Shown here in pieces: positions 42,244-51,820 of a stretch of 64,000 nt of DNA (its first letter is position 1; each line of letters opens with the position of its first letter). The DNA comes from Jilunia laotingensis (GTDB lineage Bacteria; Bacteroidota; Bacteroidia; Bacteroidales; Bacteroidaceae), in assembly GCF_014385165.1 (NCBI RefSeq), contig NZ_JACRTF010000001.1, positions 1,178,001-1,242,000 of the forward strand. The letters run 5' to 3'. The notes beneath the pieces are model-generated. The model searched no databases. It saw only the letters and a list, made by a program, of their open reading frames with translations, and was not told the DNA's origin. Made by a program: the position numbers and the translations under genes.

Positions 42244-43302
42244 ATGAGGCCTAAACAGACAACTGTCATATTCGACTGTGAAAGAATGAGATATCCAAAT
42301 ACAGGCTTATATGTATTTGGTAAGGAGCTGGTCACAGCATTACAAAAAGAATCTTTTCAAAGGGGGAAGAAACTCATGATTTATGCCAGAAAAAGCACTG
42401 TTGATGATTGGGGGATTAATATTGAGCGTAAAAAAGTATTCAAATCTTTACATAAGCGTATATTATTAACTCCTAAAGATACTGGTCTATGGCATAGCCC
42501 CTTTCAGTTATCTCATTTTTTCCCAAAAGGAAAGAAGATATTACTAACCATCCATGACTTAAACTTCTTGTATGAATTGAATGCAAATGCACAAAAAGCA
42601 GAACTATTCAAATTGCAAAAGATTGTGGATAAGAGCGTTCATATCGTAGCCATTTCTCAATTTGTGAAGAATGACATCCTGAGCCATCTTGACACTAAAG
42701 GTAAAGAAGTTTCCGTCATTTACAACGGATGTTCTATATTTAATGGAAGACTACAAGAACCACCTATAAAGCCACAGAAAAAGTTCCTTTTCTCTGTCGG
42801 CACCGTTTTACCCAAAAAAAACTTTCATGTGCTTCCCTGCCTGCTTCAAGAAAACGACTATGAGCTAATTATAGCTGGGGTACGGAGCGAATACGAGAAC
42901 AAAATTATAGAAGAAGCTCAAGAACTTGGAGTTTCAGAACGAGTTAAAATCATTGGTACTATTCCCGAGGCCGAAAAACACTGGTATTATAAGAATTGCG
43001 AAGCCTTTTTATTCCCATCTGTAGCCGAAGGATTCGGATTACCAGTTATAGAGGCTATGTACTATCAACGTCCTATTTTTTTATCATTACACACTTGCCT
43101 TCCCGAAATAGGTAGCCACTACGCATATTATTTTAATCGAGATTTTGATCGCAAAAAGATGCAAGAGGAATTCAAAGAAGGAATGAGAGATTTCTCTTCC
43201 GGAAATATGAATCAGGATGCTATGAAAGAACATGCTCTTGGTTTTTCATGGGCAAACGCAGCCAAACAATATTGGGATATTTATGAGCAATTGCTCTCTT
43301 AA
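42244..43302 (+). CDS. GT4-family glycosyltransferase, paralogue A
   Basis: A 352-aa GT-B enzyme: TVIFDCERMRYPNTGLYVFG, HSPFQLSHFFP, LLTIHDLNFLYEL, the FLFSVGTVLPKKNFHVLPCL nucleotide-binding strand and EAFLFPSVAEGFGLPVIEAM (EX7E). It is strongly similar over its full length to the next gene, so the two arose by duplication. It probably acts in LPS or capsule glycan synthesis, next to the MACPF gene. Confidence 0.88.
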   Translation: MRPKQTTVIFDCERMRYPNTGLYVFGKELVTALQKESFQRGKKLMIYARKSTVDDWGINIERKKVFKSLHKRILLTPKDTGLWHSPFQLSHFFPKGKKILLTIHDLNFLYELNANAQKAELFKLQKIVDKSVHIVAISQFVKNDILSHLDTKGKEVSVIYNGCSIFNGRLQEPPIKPQKKFLFSVGTVLPKKNFHVLPCLLQENDYELIIAGVRSEYENKIIEEAQELGVSERVKIIGTIPEAEKHWYYKNCEAFLFPSVAEGFGLPVIEAMYYQRPIFLSLHTCLPEIGSHYAYYFNRDFDRKKMQEEFKEGMRDFSSGNMNQDAMKEHALGFSWANAAKQYWDIYEQLLS

Positions 43303-43367
43303 TACCAACTAGAAAGAAAGAAGAAGAACATATTGAATCAAATAGCATTTAACCTAACCAAAATTCT

Positions 43368-43375
43368 TAACTTTG
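43368..43375 (+). promoter_or_regulatory. -7 element for GT4 paralogue B
   Basis: TAACTTTG fits TAnnTTTG and overlaps an in-frame TTG at 43373, which favours the ATG at 43394 as the true start. No clear -33 box. Confidence 0.45.
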
Positions 43376-43393
43376 CAAAAAATAAACAGCAAT

Positions 43394-44455
43394 ATGGATA
43401 ATACGATCATTTTCGACTGTGAAAGAATGAAATACCCCAATACTGGGCTCTATTTCTTCTGCGACATGTTGGCTGAAGGTCTTTCTGAAGAATCACTAAA
43501 GCATGAAGAAAAATTAGCGTTCTATGTACCCAAAGGATTAAAGAACCGTTGGGGAGCTAAATATGCATATAAGATCGTTCATAAAATCCATAAACTTTTC
43601 ATTCCTTGTAATTCCAATATCAAAGTCTGGCATACAACCTACCAGCTTTCATCCTATATTCCCAATAACAAAAAGTTAGTATTAACCATACACGATCTTA
43701 ATTTCCTTTATGAAAAAAAGAAAAGCAAACAAGGTAAATGCTTAAGAAAACTACAACGGATTGTAGATAAAGCAGATTACATAGTCACTATATCCGAGAC
43801 TACCCGTAAAGACTTATTAGAACACATTGATTTAAAAGGTAAACCTATTGAAGTAATCTACAACGGACGCAATGTCTACACTGGTGATTATGTACAACCG
43901 ACAGAAGTACCTCAACGCCCATTCCTTTTTACAGTTGGAACCGTACTTCCCAAAAAAAACTTTCACGTATTGCCCTGCCTGCTAGAAGACAATGATTACG
44001 AGCTTATCATAGCAGGTGTCCGCTCGGAATATGAAGAACGGATTATGAAAGAAGCCGTAAAGTTTGGAGTGGAAGACCGTGTGAAAATCATCGGTACTAT
44101 CCCCGAAGCGGAAAAGCATTGGTATTTGCTCCACTGCAAAGCTTTCCTATTCCCCTCTATTGCCGAAGGTTTTGGGCTTCCGGTTATTGAAGCCATGTAT
44201 TACCAAAAGCCAATTTTCCTATCTGACCATACTTGTTTGCCTGAAATCGGTGGTGAATTTGCCTACTATTTCAACTCTGAATTCAATGAAGCACAAATGC
44301 AGGCAGAATTCAAACAAGGTATGGACGATTTTGAGAACGGAGGTATTGATAAGGAAAAGATGAAGGAACATGCCCTCAGATTTTCTTGGAAAACCGCTGC
44401 AAAAAGATATTGGGAAATATACCTGAAACTAATGAATGAGAAAGAATGTGTATAA
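43394..44455 (+). CDS. GT4-family glycosyltransferase, paralogue B
   Basis: About 353 aa from ATG at 43394 (MDNTIIFDCERMKYPNTGLY). It shares with paralogue A the stretches FDCERM.YPNTGLY, TIHDLNFLYE, GTVLPKKNFHVLPCL, YELIIAGVRSEYE, KIIGTIPEAEKHW and EGFGLPVIEAMYYQ. Identity is high in the C-terminal half and lower in the acceptor-facing N-terminal half, suggesting different acceptors. It is the gene directly before the MACPF lipoprotein, on the same strand. Confidence 0.88.
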   Translation: MDNTIIFDCERMKYPNTGLYFFCDMLAEGLSEESLKHEEKLAFYVPKGLKNRWGAKYAYKIVHKIHKLFIPCNSNIKVWHTTYQLSSYIPNNKKLVLTIHDLNFLYEKKKSKQGKCLRKLQRIVDKADYIVTISETTRKDLLEHIDLKGKPIEVIYNGRNVYTGDYVQPTEVPQRPFLFTVGTVLPKKNFHVLPCLLEDNDYELIIAGVRSEYEERIMKEAVKFGVEDRVKIIGTIPEAEKHWYLLHCKAFLFPSIAEGFGLPVIEAMYYQKPIFLSDHTCLPEIGGEFAYYFNSEFNEAQMQAEFKQGMDDFENGGIDKEKMKEHALRFSWKTAAKRYWEIYLKLMNEKECV

Positions 44456-44577
44456 CACACAGAAATATCTTTATCCACTACTATTTTATCTACGGAGTAC
44501 ATATAGCGAAAACATAAATGGCAATTAATAAGGATATCCTTTGCAAAGATATTAAACTAAAAAATAAATGGTAAAAA

Positions 44578-44610
44578 CATGGGGATGTTGTGAAGTGAAA
44601 CATCCCCATG
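44578..44610 (+). terminator. Terminator after the duplicated GT4 genes
   Basis: CATGGGGATGTT (44578-44589) pairs perfectly with AACATCCCCATG (44599-44610) around 9 nt and is followed by TTTTATGT. It lies 120 bp after the stop codon. Confidence 0.7.
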
Positions 44611-44621
44611 TTTTATGTCAT

Positions 44622-44658
44622 AACATCCGGATGTTATTACGTAAAACATCCGGATGTT
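44622..44658. repeat. Tandem palindromes upstream of the MACPF gene
   Basis: The palindrome AACATCCGGATGTT occurs twice (44622-44635 and 44645-44658), 23 bp apart; the first extends to an 18-bp perfect palindrome. Its half site AACATCC is also that of the adjacent terminator stem. Spacing close to two helical turns is compatible with an operator. The rest of 44659-44929 shows no clear gene. Confidence 0.5.
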
Positions 44659-44929
44659 ATGAATTTTAAATATAAACATTTAAAAAGTTAATCATTGAAC
44701 AACAATCGATTAGAATACAATTTCCATAGCACTTAACAAGAATAGTCATTGCCCATTTTATGGACATCTCAAATATACACTATATCCAATGGTCCTTTAT
44801 AGCTATATTGAACAAAAAATCATTTGTTTAATAAAACTCTTTTTTCTCTTTTTACATATATATTTAAGCCTGACATCCTCCAATTAAAATAATTTCCTTC
44901 ATTTATGTCTAAGTTCACAGAAATTAATC

Positions 44930-44937
44930 TATATTTG
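44930..44937 (+). promoter_or_regulatory. -7 element for the MACPF gene
   Basis: TATATTTG, a good -7 match, lies 28 bp before the ATG. The -33 box is not clear. Confidence 0.45.
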
Positions 44938-44965
44938 TGGATATATAAATTTTAAATATATTTTT

Positions 44966-46945
44966 ATGAAAAAAAGAAATTTATTTGGAGTATTAGGCTT
45001 AACATTAAGTTTTTGCTCATGTTCAAATCTGGAAGAATTACCTATTGACTCCTCTCCTACATCTAACGAAATAATAACGAGAACTGCAGGAGATGGAAAG
45101 TATGATATTTTAGGGCACGGGTATAACATTACAAGCGCGTATTTAGATCCTAAAGCTAGTGGAGCGCTTGTTCTAGATATAGATAAATTAAAAAATAGAA
45201 ACTTAATATTAGAATATAAATTAGAAGAATCACAATCTCGCTATACATCAGGTAAAGACGTTTACGATTTCACATCTAACATGTCTTCATCACTAAAAAT
45301 AGAACCGGAATTTTTGAAAGTTATAGCTGGCGCATCTTTAAATGTAGCTTTTGGAGGAAATAACACTTATACATCAGACTATTCATTTGCATATTTCACT
45401 CAAAAATATGTAGATAGTAGATTTAGAATAGCTGAATCAAATATAAACGTATTACGTGAATGTTTAACTCAGCAATTTAAAGATAGAATTTCATCTTATA
45501 CACCAGCCCAAATTGTAGAAGTATATGGTACACATGTTTTAAAAGACATTTATGTGGGTGCTAAATTAGAGGTATATTATTCCTCTAAGTCTACTACAAC
45601 TTCTAAAAAACAAAATGTCGATGCTGGCTTAGGAATGTCTCTTGTCAATATTTTCAAAATAGATGGTAAATTTAATTACGACAGTTCCTTGGCTACAAAT
45701 AACAAGGAACAATCTTTATTTTACTCAACTGTGGGTGGCGATCCTATGGTCGGTTTAATAGGCTCCCTAAATCCAGAAACATACCCATCCGTAGATATTT
45801 CCAAATGGAATGCAACAGTAAGAAATGCAACTCCTAAATTTATTGATGTGGATGCCAATTCTAAATCATTTATACCAATCTATGAATTAGTAGCCGATCC
45901 TGCCAAAAGCCAGGAAATAAAAAATTACATTACTAGTTATACAAAAAATAAAGAACTAAAGTCGGTAACATTGTATCCAACGGGTGCAGGTATGCGTTCA
46001 GTATCAGGATTGGGACAATTAAATGATGGAGGAGGTGTAACTATTGCTGATATTGATGGGAATGGTAAACCAGATATGATACTTATGGGAATCGATGCTC
46101 CAGCTAAAGATAATTCATTTTGGTATAAAGTTTTATTCGATATAGATGAGAATGGATATTCTTCTAGGCAATCTAAACTTTACACACTGCCAGGAGTAGG
46201 CTGGGATAACGCTGGAGGTGGAGTAGCTATAGCAGATTTAAACAAAAACGGAAAGCCGGATATGATTTTACTTTGTGCAGATGATCCTAATAATGGCAAT
46301 ACAGCAAATGTCTGTTACCGCATTGCATATGATTTAAAATCGGATGGGAGTTATTCTTCAATTTCTTCACCAAAATGCATTCCAGGTTATGGCAGCCATT
46401 ATCAAGGGGCTGATATTGATATTAATGATATAAATGGGAATGGAATTCCGGATTTGTTAGTAGCCGTTTATGATAATCCGAAAGACATGAATAGCTTTGT
46501 ATACCAAATCGCATTTGACTTAGATCCCTCCGGAAACTATAAAAGTTTGTCACCTAGCTACGTAATTCCAGGAGTTGGATATGAAGGAGATGGTGCAGGC
46601 GTTGCAGTGGGCGATATTGACAGAAATGGGAAATTAGATATTATATTTATGGCCATTGATGCCCCTGCAGGAAGTGATACTTTTGTATACAGAATACTTC
46701 CTGATATAGATAAATATGGAGTTAGTTATTCACCATTATCTGATCAAATTGGTTTACCAACCAGCTTATCCCCTTGCCAGAAAGGTGCTGGAGGCGGATG
46801 TTGTTTATATGACATAGATAATAATGGATTCCTTGATGTTGTCTTCATGGCTATCAAAAATGACTCAAAGGGTATAGATAATACTTGGAGATACATTACA
46901 GGACATAATTTAAATAAGCAAGGTATCCCTATGCAGTGGAGATAA
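44966..46945 (+). CDS. MACPF-domain lipoprotein with C-terminal FG-GAP/VCBS-like repeats (BSAP-like)
   Basis: A 659-aa lipoprotein (signal ending SFCSC, lipid Cys at 17 or 19). Residues about 45-330 form a membrane-attack-complex/perforin domain: the signature VYGTHVLKDIYVGAKLEV is at about 186-203, with predicted transmembrane-hairpin segments on either side. The last 320 residues hold about five repeats with calcium-type motifs (DIDGNGKPDMILM, DLNKNGKPDMILL, DINGNGIPDLLVA, DIDRNGKLDIIFM, DIDNNGFLDVVFM), as in FG-GAP/VCBS beta-propellers. MACPF proteins of Bacteroidales (BSAPs) kill related strains by binding LPS or outer-membrane proteins. The propeller may be the binding module. The gene follows two glycosyltransferase genes, as in known BSAP loci. 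Confidence 0.8.
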   Translation: MKKRNLFGVLGLTLSFCSCSNLEELPIDSSPTSNEIITRTAGDGKYDILGHGYNITSAYLDPKASGALVLDIDKLKNRNLILEYKLEESQSRYTSGKDVYDFTSNMSSSLKIEPEFLKVIAGASLNVAFGGNNTYTSDYSFAYFTQKYVDSRFRIAESNINVLRECLTQQFKDRISSYTPAQIVEVYGTHVLKDIYVGAKLEVYYSSKSTTTSKKQNVDAGLGMSLVNIFKIDGKFNYDSSLATNNKEQSLFYSTVGGDPMVGLIGSLNPETYPSVDISKWNATVRNATPKFIDVDANSKSFIPIYELVADPAKSQEIKNYITSYTKNKELKSVTLYPTGAGMRSVSGLGQLNDGGGVTIADIDGNGKPDMILMGIDAPAKDNSFWYKVLFDIDENGYSSRQSKLYTLPGVGWDNAGGGVAIADLNKNGKPDMILLCADDPNNGNTANVCYRIAYDLKSDGSYSSISSPKCIPGYGSHYQGADIDINDINGNGIPDLLVAVYDNPKDMNSFVYQIAFDLDPSGNYKSLSPSYVIPGVGYEGDGAGVAVGDIDRNGKLDIIFMAIDAPAGSDTFVYRILPDIDKYGVSYSPLSDQIGLPTSLSPCQKGAGGGCCLYDIDNNGFLDVVFMAIKNDSKGIDNTWRYITGHNLNKQGIPMQWR

Positions 46946-47029
46946 GGCAACTTATAAGAATGAACATATTACTGTAAAAACATCATTTCGCCAGCCGAAA
47001 TACAAAGTAAGTGTTGGAATAAAAAAATG

Positions 47030-47071
47030 ATCCCTCAAGCGTAAATGCAAAAACATCAACTCTTGAGGGAT
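47030..47071. terminator. Bidirectional terminator between MACPF and fimbrial genes
   Basis: ATCCCTCAAG (47030-47039) and CTTGAGGGAT (47062-47071) pair perfectly around a 22-nt loop. An A-run before it gives a T-run on the minus strand, which suits the fimbrial operon; the plus-strand gene ends 85 bp before it. Confidence 0.65.
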
Positions 47072-47116
47072 TTCAATTAAAAATCTGCTTCGATTAATTC
47101 GTATCGATTATTCCGG

Positions 47117-50100
47117 CTACCTAAAAGCATCTGTAAAGTGATCACCGTACTGAGCTGTGTTGTAAATAATTGACCACAATGTTGCCCATAATACCCCACG
47201 ACCGTAATATTCATTATTCGTGGTAGTCGCCAAAGCATTATAAACCGGAGTCCATGTATTGGTATGTTGAGAATCGCCAAGGAAAATGACCCGTTTTTGC
47301 AAATCAATGGATAACGAACACCCATTACCGGCTACTTCCAGTACTTTCGTTGCGCTGCCAGGTGCATCGAAAGTTCCGCTTATCCCATCTCTATAAAACA
47401 GAGCATTAAAATCAATCTTTTGCAATGGATTGTAATTGCTGAATGGTCCGTTCTTAACAATATAGTTCCATACAGAGTCATTGGAGTGTGTAGTGACCCA
47501 AGTAGCCGATGTACCGCTGTTGCTTCTATATGTATATCCCCATGAGTTGAATTTTGCAAACAGAGCCTGATTGTCAGAAGCACTATTATCAAGGACAACA
47601 ACAGCAAACCTGTTTTTCTTCGGGCTGTTTTCCAACCATGTAATCAAATTATCATAGTAACCAGAAGCCGCAGTGGCGTATCTTCCGGAAAAGAGAACAT
47701 TCACATCATCAGGTATACTCGCACCCACTCCTGCACTATTGCTTTCATTATTCGGCAAGGTGGGAGTTACCGGAGTATAAACCACACCTTTCGGGCCAAA
47801 GAATGTTGCATAATTTCCGTAATTACGGAAAACACTGAGAATGCTATTTCCAAGCGCACCATAGCCTCCATAAAGGTTGGCGACATTAATCGTGATAGGC
47901 TTGAGCATCGTCCTAACGATAGCAAAACGGGATGTCACATCAGTCCCCACCAATGTTAACTTCACATGATATGTAATATCACGGTTTGCATCCTTGTACA
48001 ATGTCTTGGGTAATTGAATCTTAAACTTAGTTCCCATCGCATAATCAGTACCCCACGGCATTTCAGTACCGGTTTCACTAATCATTTTCACATCATAGAT
48101 GTGCTGCAATGCAGGTTCGGGTTGTTCCAGTTCCGCAATCCACCTCATACTACTGCCTCCTTGCAAATTAACGGTTTGGGTCTTATCTTCATTTTCAGAG
48201 ACGTAAAGAGTATTCCCCACAATACCCGTGCTGAAGGACATAGGCCGCTGAGTGATGGCAATCACTTGAGATTTCACCGTGGGATCGGCTTCTAACGCTA
48301 GATAAAGAGTGGCTTTCAAGGTATTACTACTTTCATTTTGTTTCTTGGCTCTCACGGTAAGACGATTAAGCTTCAGATCGGCAGCATCGTGCATGTCCCT
48401 TACTTCGAAAGCATCAGCATTATCACCCTCGAGGATATATGTCCATCCGTTGATTGTCGATCCATCGGTGGTCAATCCCGGATTGACAAGGAATGTGTTG
48501 GTATTATTTCCCGTAATCGTCAATTCACCATCATATTCAAAGTCAATCGAATTGACATACGGAGTCAGTTCAAATCCGGGTTCTCCATCTTGAATCAATA
48601 ACATAGTGCTTTGTACCGATGGATCCTCCTTCAAACTAACCACTAGAAAGCCATAGCGGGGACTTGTCCCGGCATTGGCCGTATGTGTGTAAACCGGAAT
48701 GGTATTATTCAAAGACTTACTACTGTCATAATCGGTCACAGCGGCTGAACCCACCTGATCGAAAGAGAAAAATGCTCCCGCTCCCGGTGGATAAATAGTC
48801 GCATTCCAATCGCCCGAACTGTTCACCGCAATGGACGGTGCCGCTACGCCAGCGTCATTAGTGAAATGGGAAATAGTCTTCGGATTTAACTCCAAATAAA
48901 GATCACCACCCTCTAACTGTACTATATCAATCGTTGCTTTCAAGTTACCAAAAGAAAGTTCTACCATGCCATTACGCTGATCTTTTACATTGTTCAGGGC
49001 AGTTGCCGAGACAGTCAATGTTTTACCGTTCAAACTTACAGAAAAGCCATTATCCAATATTTTTTTGCTGACAGACAGGGTTCCCTCTCCAAAAGTAAAT
49101 ATACCCAGATCATAATTACCACCGTTGGGCGTAAACATCACCTTTTTAGTCGGTATGGCCAGAATGTTATCACCATCGAACTGCACGGTTCCATGGCTGT
49201 CCATATCCCAATAGTTAATGGAGTAACTCAAAGAAGCTACTTCACCTTTATATGCCTCCAATTCTGTGGTGTACCCTTCCTTTTTAATGGAGTTGATTGT
49301 TAGTTTATATACGTTATTACGCTTGAGCGACTGCCCCGACCCGAGCGGATGCACATTAGCACGATGGTATGACACCATACCGGTGTCTCCATTTTTCACC
49401 CTGATAATCAAGCAAGTGGTTAATCCATCGTTTTGTTTGGGAGCCACCACATAGTTCTCAAAAGCGTAAAGCTTCCCCACAATAGCAGCACCGGCATCAC
49501 TCTCCACCCCGTACAGTCTTGCAATTCGCACAGCTTCCTTGTCAAAAGCATTCGGCTCACCGTCCCATACAAAGAGAGAAGGATATGCATTCCAAACCGC
49601 AACGGATTCGAGGGTGTATCCTTTTGCTGAGTTATAAATATCAAAACGGGAAACGGAACGTTTCAATACGATACCGATCTTGGTATCTTGAGATTCCTTT
49701 CTCAGTGAAGTACTCATCAGTAAAGCTTCACTTTCCAGCGGTTTAGTAGTATACTCCGGTGCATCAGTGGCTGTGCCGGCCATAAATACCTGAATTTCGG
49801 CCTTGACTTCTTTAAAGTTCTTACTTTTGATTTCTGCCTTCCAATCGTCCAAGGTCTGCGAGCCGTCAATGGGCAAATAGTTATTCCCCATATTAGCTAC
49901 CACTAAAATATCATAAGCGTCAGCCATGTTGAGTCCAAGGTCCGAAAAATCGAACGTCATATCGGTATTCATTTCCAGCGGTGTACTCGATGTAGCCATC
50001 AACTCTTTCCATCCTTTAAAATCACCGGTTCCGTTACTGTTTGATTGAAAGAAAATCAGATCAAGTGTTTTTACATTCTCTTCACCTGCTTCAGGTGCAA

Positions 50101-50260
50101 TCGCAGCACGGGTTGCCATTCCACTGGTAGGATCCTGAATACTGAAGTTTACAATCAACTTGCCGTTTCCCGCTGAGGCAAACTGACTATTGTCGTCCAA
50201 GCTACAAGACGTGAAAATAGCTGCAGTCAGGAGAAAAACGGACCATAATATTTTTTTCAT
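47117..50260 (-). CDS. Large fimbrillin-type lipoprotein, probable fimbrial tip
   Basis: A 1047-aa lipoprotein (signal ending AIFTSC, Cys19). The first ~340 residues form a fimbrillin-like domain (GKLIVNFSIQDPTSGMATRA with the arginine-cleavage type region, KTLDLIFFQ, ISRFDIYNSAK-like core). The middle contains BACON-like beta-sandwich repeats (TVQFDGDNILAI..., DLYLELNPKTISHFTNDAGV, SLKEDPSVQSTMLLIQDG). The C-terminal 250 residues (NLYGGYGALGNSILSVFRNY, LLVVVLDNSASDN-like strand) may be an adhesive domain, as in DUF4906-type tip proteins. Last gene of the fimbrial operon. Confidence 0.7.
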   Translation of the reverse strand: MKKILWSVFLLTAAIFTSCSLDDNSQFASAGNGKLIVNFSIQDPTSGMATRAAIAPEAGEENVKTLDLIFFQSNSNGTGDFKGWKELMATSSTPLEMNTDMTFDFSDLGLNMADAYDILVVANMGNNYLPIDGSQTLDDWKAEIKSKNFKEVKAEIQVFMAGTATDAPEYTTKPLESEALLMSTSLRKESQDTKIGIVLKRSVSRFDIYNSAKGYTLESVAVWNAYPSLFVWDGEPNAFDKEAVRIARLYGVESDAGAAIVGKLYAFENYVVAPKQNDGLTTCLIIRVKNGDTGMVSYHRANVHPLGSGQSLKRNNVYKLTINSIKKEGYTTELEAYKGEVASLSYSINYWDMDSHGTVQFDGDNILAIPTKKVMFTPNGGNYDLGIFTFGEGTLSVSKKILDNGFSVSLNGKTLTVSATALNNVKDQRNGMVELSFGNLKATIDIVQLEGGDLYLELNPKTISHFTNDAGVAAPSIAVNSSGDWNATIYPPGAGAFFSFDQVGSAAVTDYDSSKSLNNTIPVYTHTANAGTSPRYGFLVVSLKEDPSVQSTMLLIQDGEPGFELTPYVNSIDFEYDGELTITGNNTNTFLVNPGLTTDGSTINGWTYILEGDNADAFEVRDMHDAADLKLNRLTVRAKKQNESSNTLKATLYLALEADPTVKSQVIAITQRPMSFSTGIVGNTLYVSENEDKTQTVNLQGGSSMRWIAELEQPEPALQHIYDVKMISETGTEMPWGTDYAMGTKFKIQLPKTLYKDANRDITYHVKLTLVGTDVTSRFAIVRTMLKPITINVANLYGGYGALGNSILSVFRNYGNYATFFGPKGVVYTPVTPTLPNNESNSAGVGASIPDDVNVLFSGRYATAASGYYDNLITWLENSPKKNRFAVVVLDNSASDNQALFAKFNSWGYTYRSNSGTSATWVTTHSNDSVWNYIVKNGPFSNYNPLQKIDFNALFYRDGISGTFDAPGSATKVLEVAGNGCSLSIDLQKRVIFLGDSQHTNTWTPVYNALATTTNNEYYGRGVLWATLWSIIYNTAQYGDHFTDAFR

Positions 50261-50295
50261 ACTATCTTTGTTTTTTTATGTGATTATACATGTAA

Positions 50296-51756
50296 TTATT
50301 CTCCCAAATCAACACCGATATCACCATCCAGTTCCCAATCATTTTTCCCCCGGTCAACGCGGGATAACTTTATTTCCAGTCTGATTCTTCCGGAAAGCAA
50401 TACGACAGTATCGGAATTGGCAGCGGCAGAGTCTTTATCAAAATCGCCCAAAGCCGTTGTTTTAAAGCCAATGGGATACCCATCTGCATTGCTAATCAAT
50501 TCAACTTTAAAACGGTTGTTTTGAATACCATTTGCCAATGTCGTCGTCGCTCCGTTTATATCTGTCTTAAATGCTAACGTTATAACTTCCGACAAAATGT
50601 TACTATTCATTCCAATAGTCACTGCCGGAGGCATTTCACGATACAATACTACGGTGCGCTTTTCTATCCACAGGTAGTAATTGCCACTCAAGCCCATTTG
50701 TCCCTCGGTCATATTCCATTCAACCACATTGACATTCAAATGAATCGAAGGTTGTTCGGCAGCAGTCTCTTTATCAGTATATCCGGGACCGCTCACAGAA
50801 TTGATATTGAAGACATACTTTTTATTTCGTATAATCTTGATAAGCTTATCTGTTTCGGAATTTTCAAAATCAATGGGATAGTAATACTTCGTTCCATTGT
50901 ATACGGCTCCGATCACAAGGCGGGTATGTCTTTTATCTACTGCTTCGTCCTCCGTGTCATTATCGTATAGATACAGTTTATTGGCTATGGACCGATTGAC
51001 CGTATTGTAACTTTTAGACTCTAAAGTCAAAACTGTTTCCATTCCTACAGGAGAGTATGCCTCTTGAGCTTGGCTGTTTATGATATTACTGGAAACATCG
51101 CCTAAAAAGCCCCTATCCGGAACGTAGTATAAAGTAGCGTCATTCATTGTAAAGTTATCAATATCGGCTACCACATAGATGTCTACCGAAGCAACCGACC
51201 GGATTAGACTTAATAACGGCCAATAGTTGATCACATCATCTTTCACTTCTTGTTTTTCGAGTACTCCCCACATAGGTAAATTTGTAAATGCTCCATCGTT
51301 CTGAAGCAATCTTCGGGGAGCTGTATCGAGAAGCTCATTCCGGAAGAATTCCCAATCAACCTTCCCTTTATATTGGGCAACTGCCGTATCATCAGGAAGC
51401 ATCTTTTCTATAAAGGAGCGACAGTTAGCCAGGAAATAGGCATCATAATCGATCCCTACCGGAAGAGTAGTCCGCAACTTTCCATTGACTTTGAATGTAG
51501 TCCGCCAACATACAAACTTCCCGTTAGAATCAAAAAGTAAGACATCCAGATTATCAATAATATTTTCATCAGGAGTAGAATACTCAATGTTACGGGTTGT
51601 AGGATTTGCTACAATAGATATCTCGACATTAGACTCACCGGAAGAATGGATAGCGGGGGACTCTTCGTCAATCGTTGTTTGGCATGACCAAAATCCTACC
51701 AACATAAGTATAGTTGGTAGTATAAATAATCTTTTCATTCTTTTACTATTTTTCAT
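50296..51756 (-). CDS. Accessory fimbrillin-type lipoprotein
   Basis: A 486-aa lipoprotein; the lipobox is GFWSC (Cys25 from the first ATG, or an ATG at 51738). Its N-terminal half is fimbrillin-like (VEISIVANPTTRNIEY, LDVLLFDSNGKFV, LPVGIDYDAYFLANCRSF), and it contains SLIRSVASVDIYVVADID and a beta-rich C-terminus ending IGVDLGE. It resembles accessory or tip subunits (Mfa3-5/FimC-E like) by position, after the anchor gene. Exact family is not recognised. The next gene starts 36 bp downstream. Confidence 0.65.
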   Translation of the reverse strand: MKNSKRMKRLFILPTILMLVGFWSCQTTIDEESPAIHSSGESNVEISIVANPTTRNIEYSTPDENIIDNLDVLLFDSNGKFVCWRTTFKVNGKLRTTLPVGIDYDAYFLANCRSFIEKMLPDDTAVAQYKGKVDWEFFRNELLDTAPRRLLQNDGAFTNLPMWGVLEKQEVKDDVINYWPLLSLIRSVASVDIYVVADIDNFTMNDATLYYVPDRGFLGDVSSNIINSQAQEAYSPVGMETVLTLESKSYNTVNRSIANKLYLYDNDTEDEAVDKRHTRLVIGAVYNGTKYYYPIDFENSETDKLIKIIRNKKYVFNINSVSGPGYTDKETAAEQPSIHLNVNVVEWNMTEGQMGLSGNYYLWIEKRTVVLYREMPPAVTIGMNSNILSEVITLAFKTDINGATTTLANGIQNNRFKVELISNADGYPIGFKTTALGDFDKDSAAANSDTVVLLSGRIRLEIKLSRVDRGKNDWELDGDIGVDLGE

Positions 51757-51820
51757 TTCGCGAGAGACCCCGCCTTTATAATAAAATTAAATGTACTCAG
51801 AAAAAAAGTACATTGTTATT

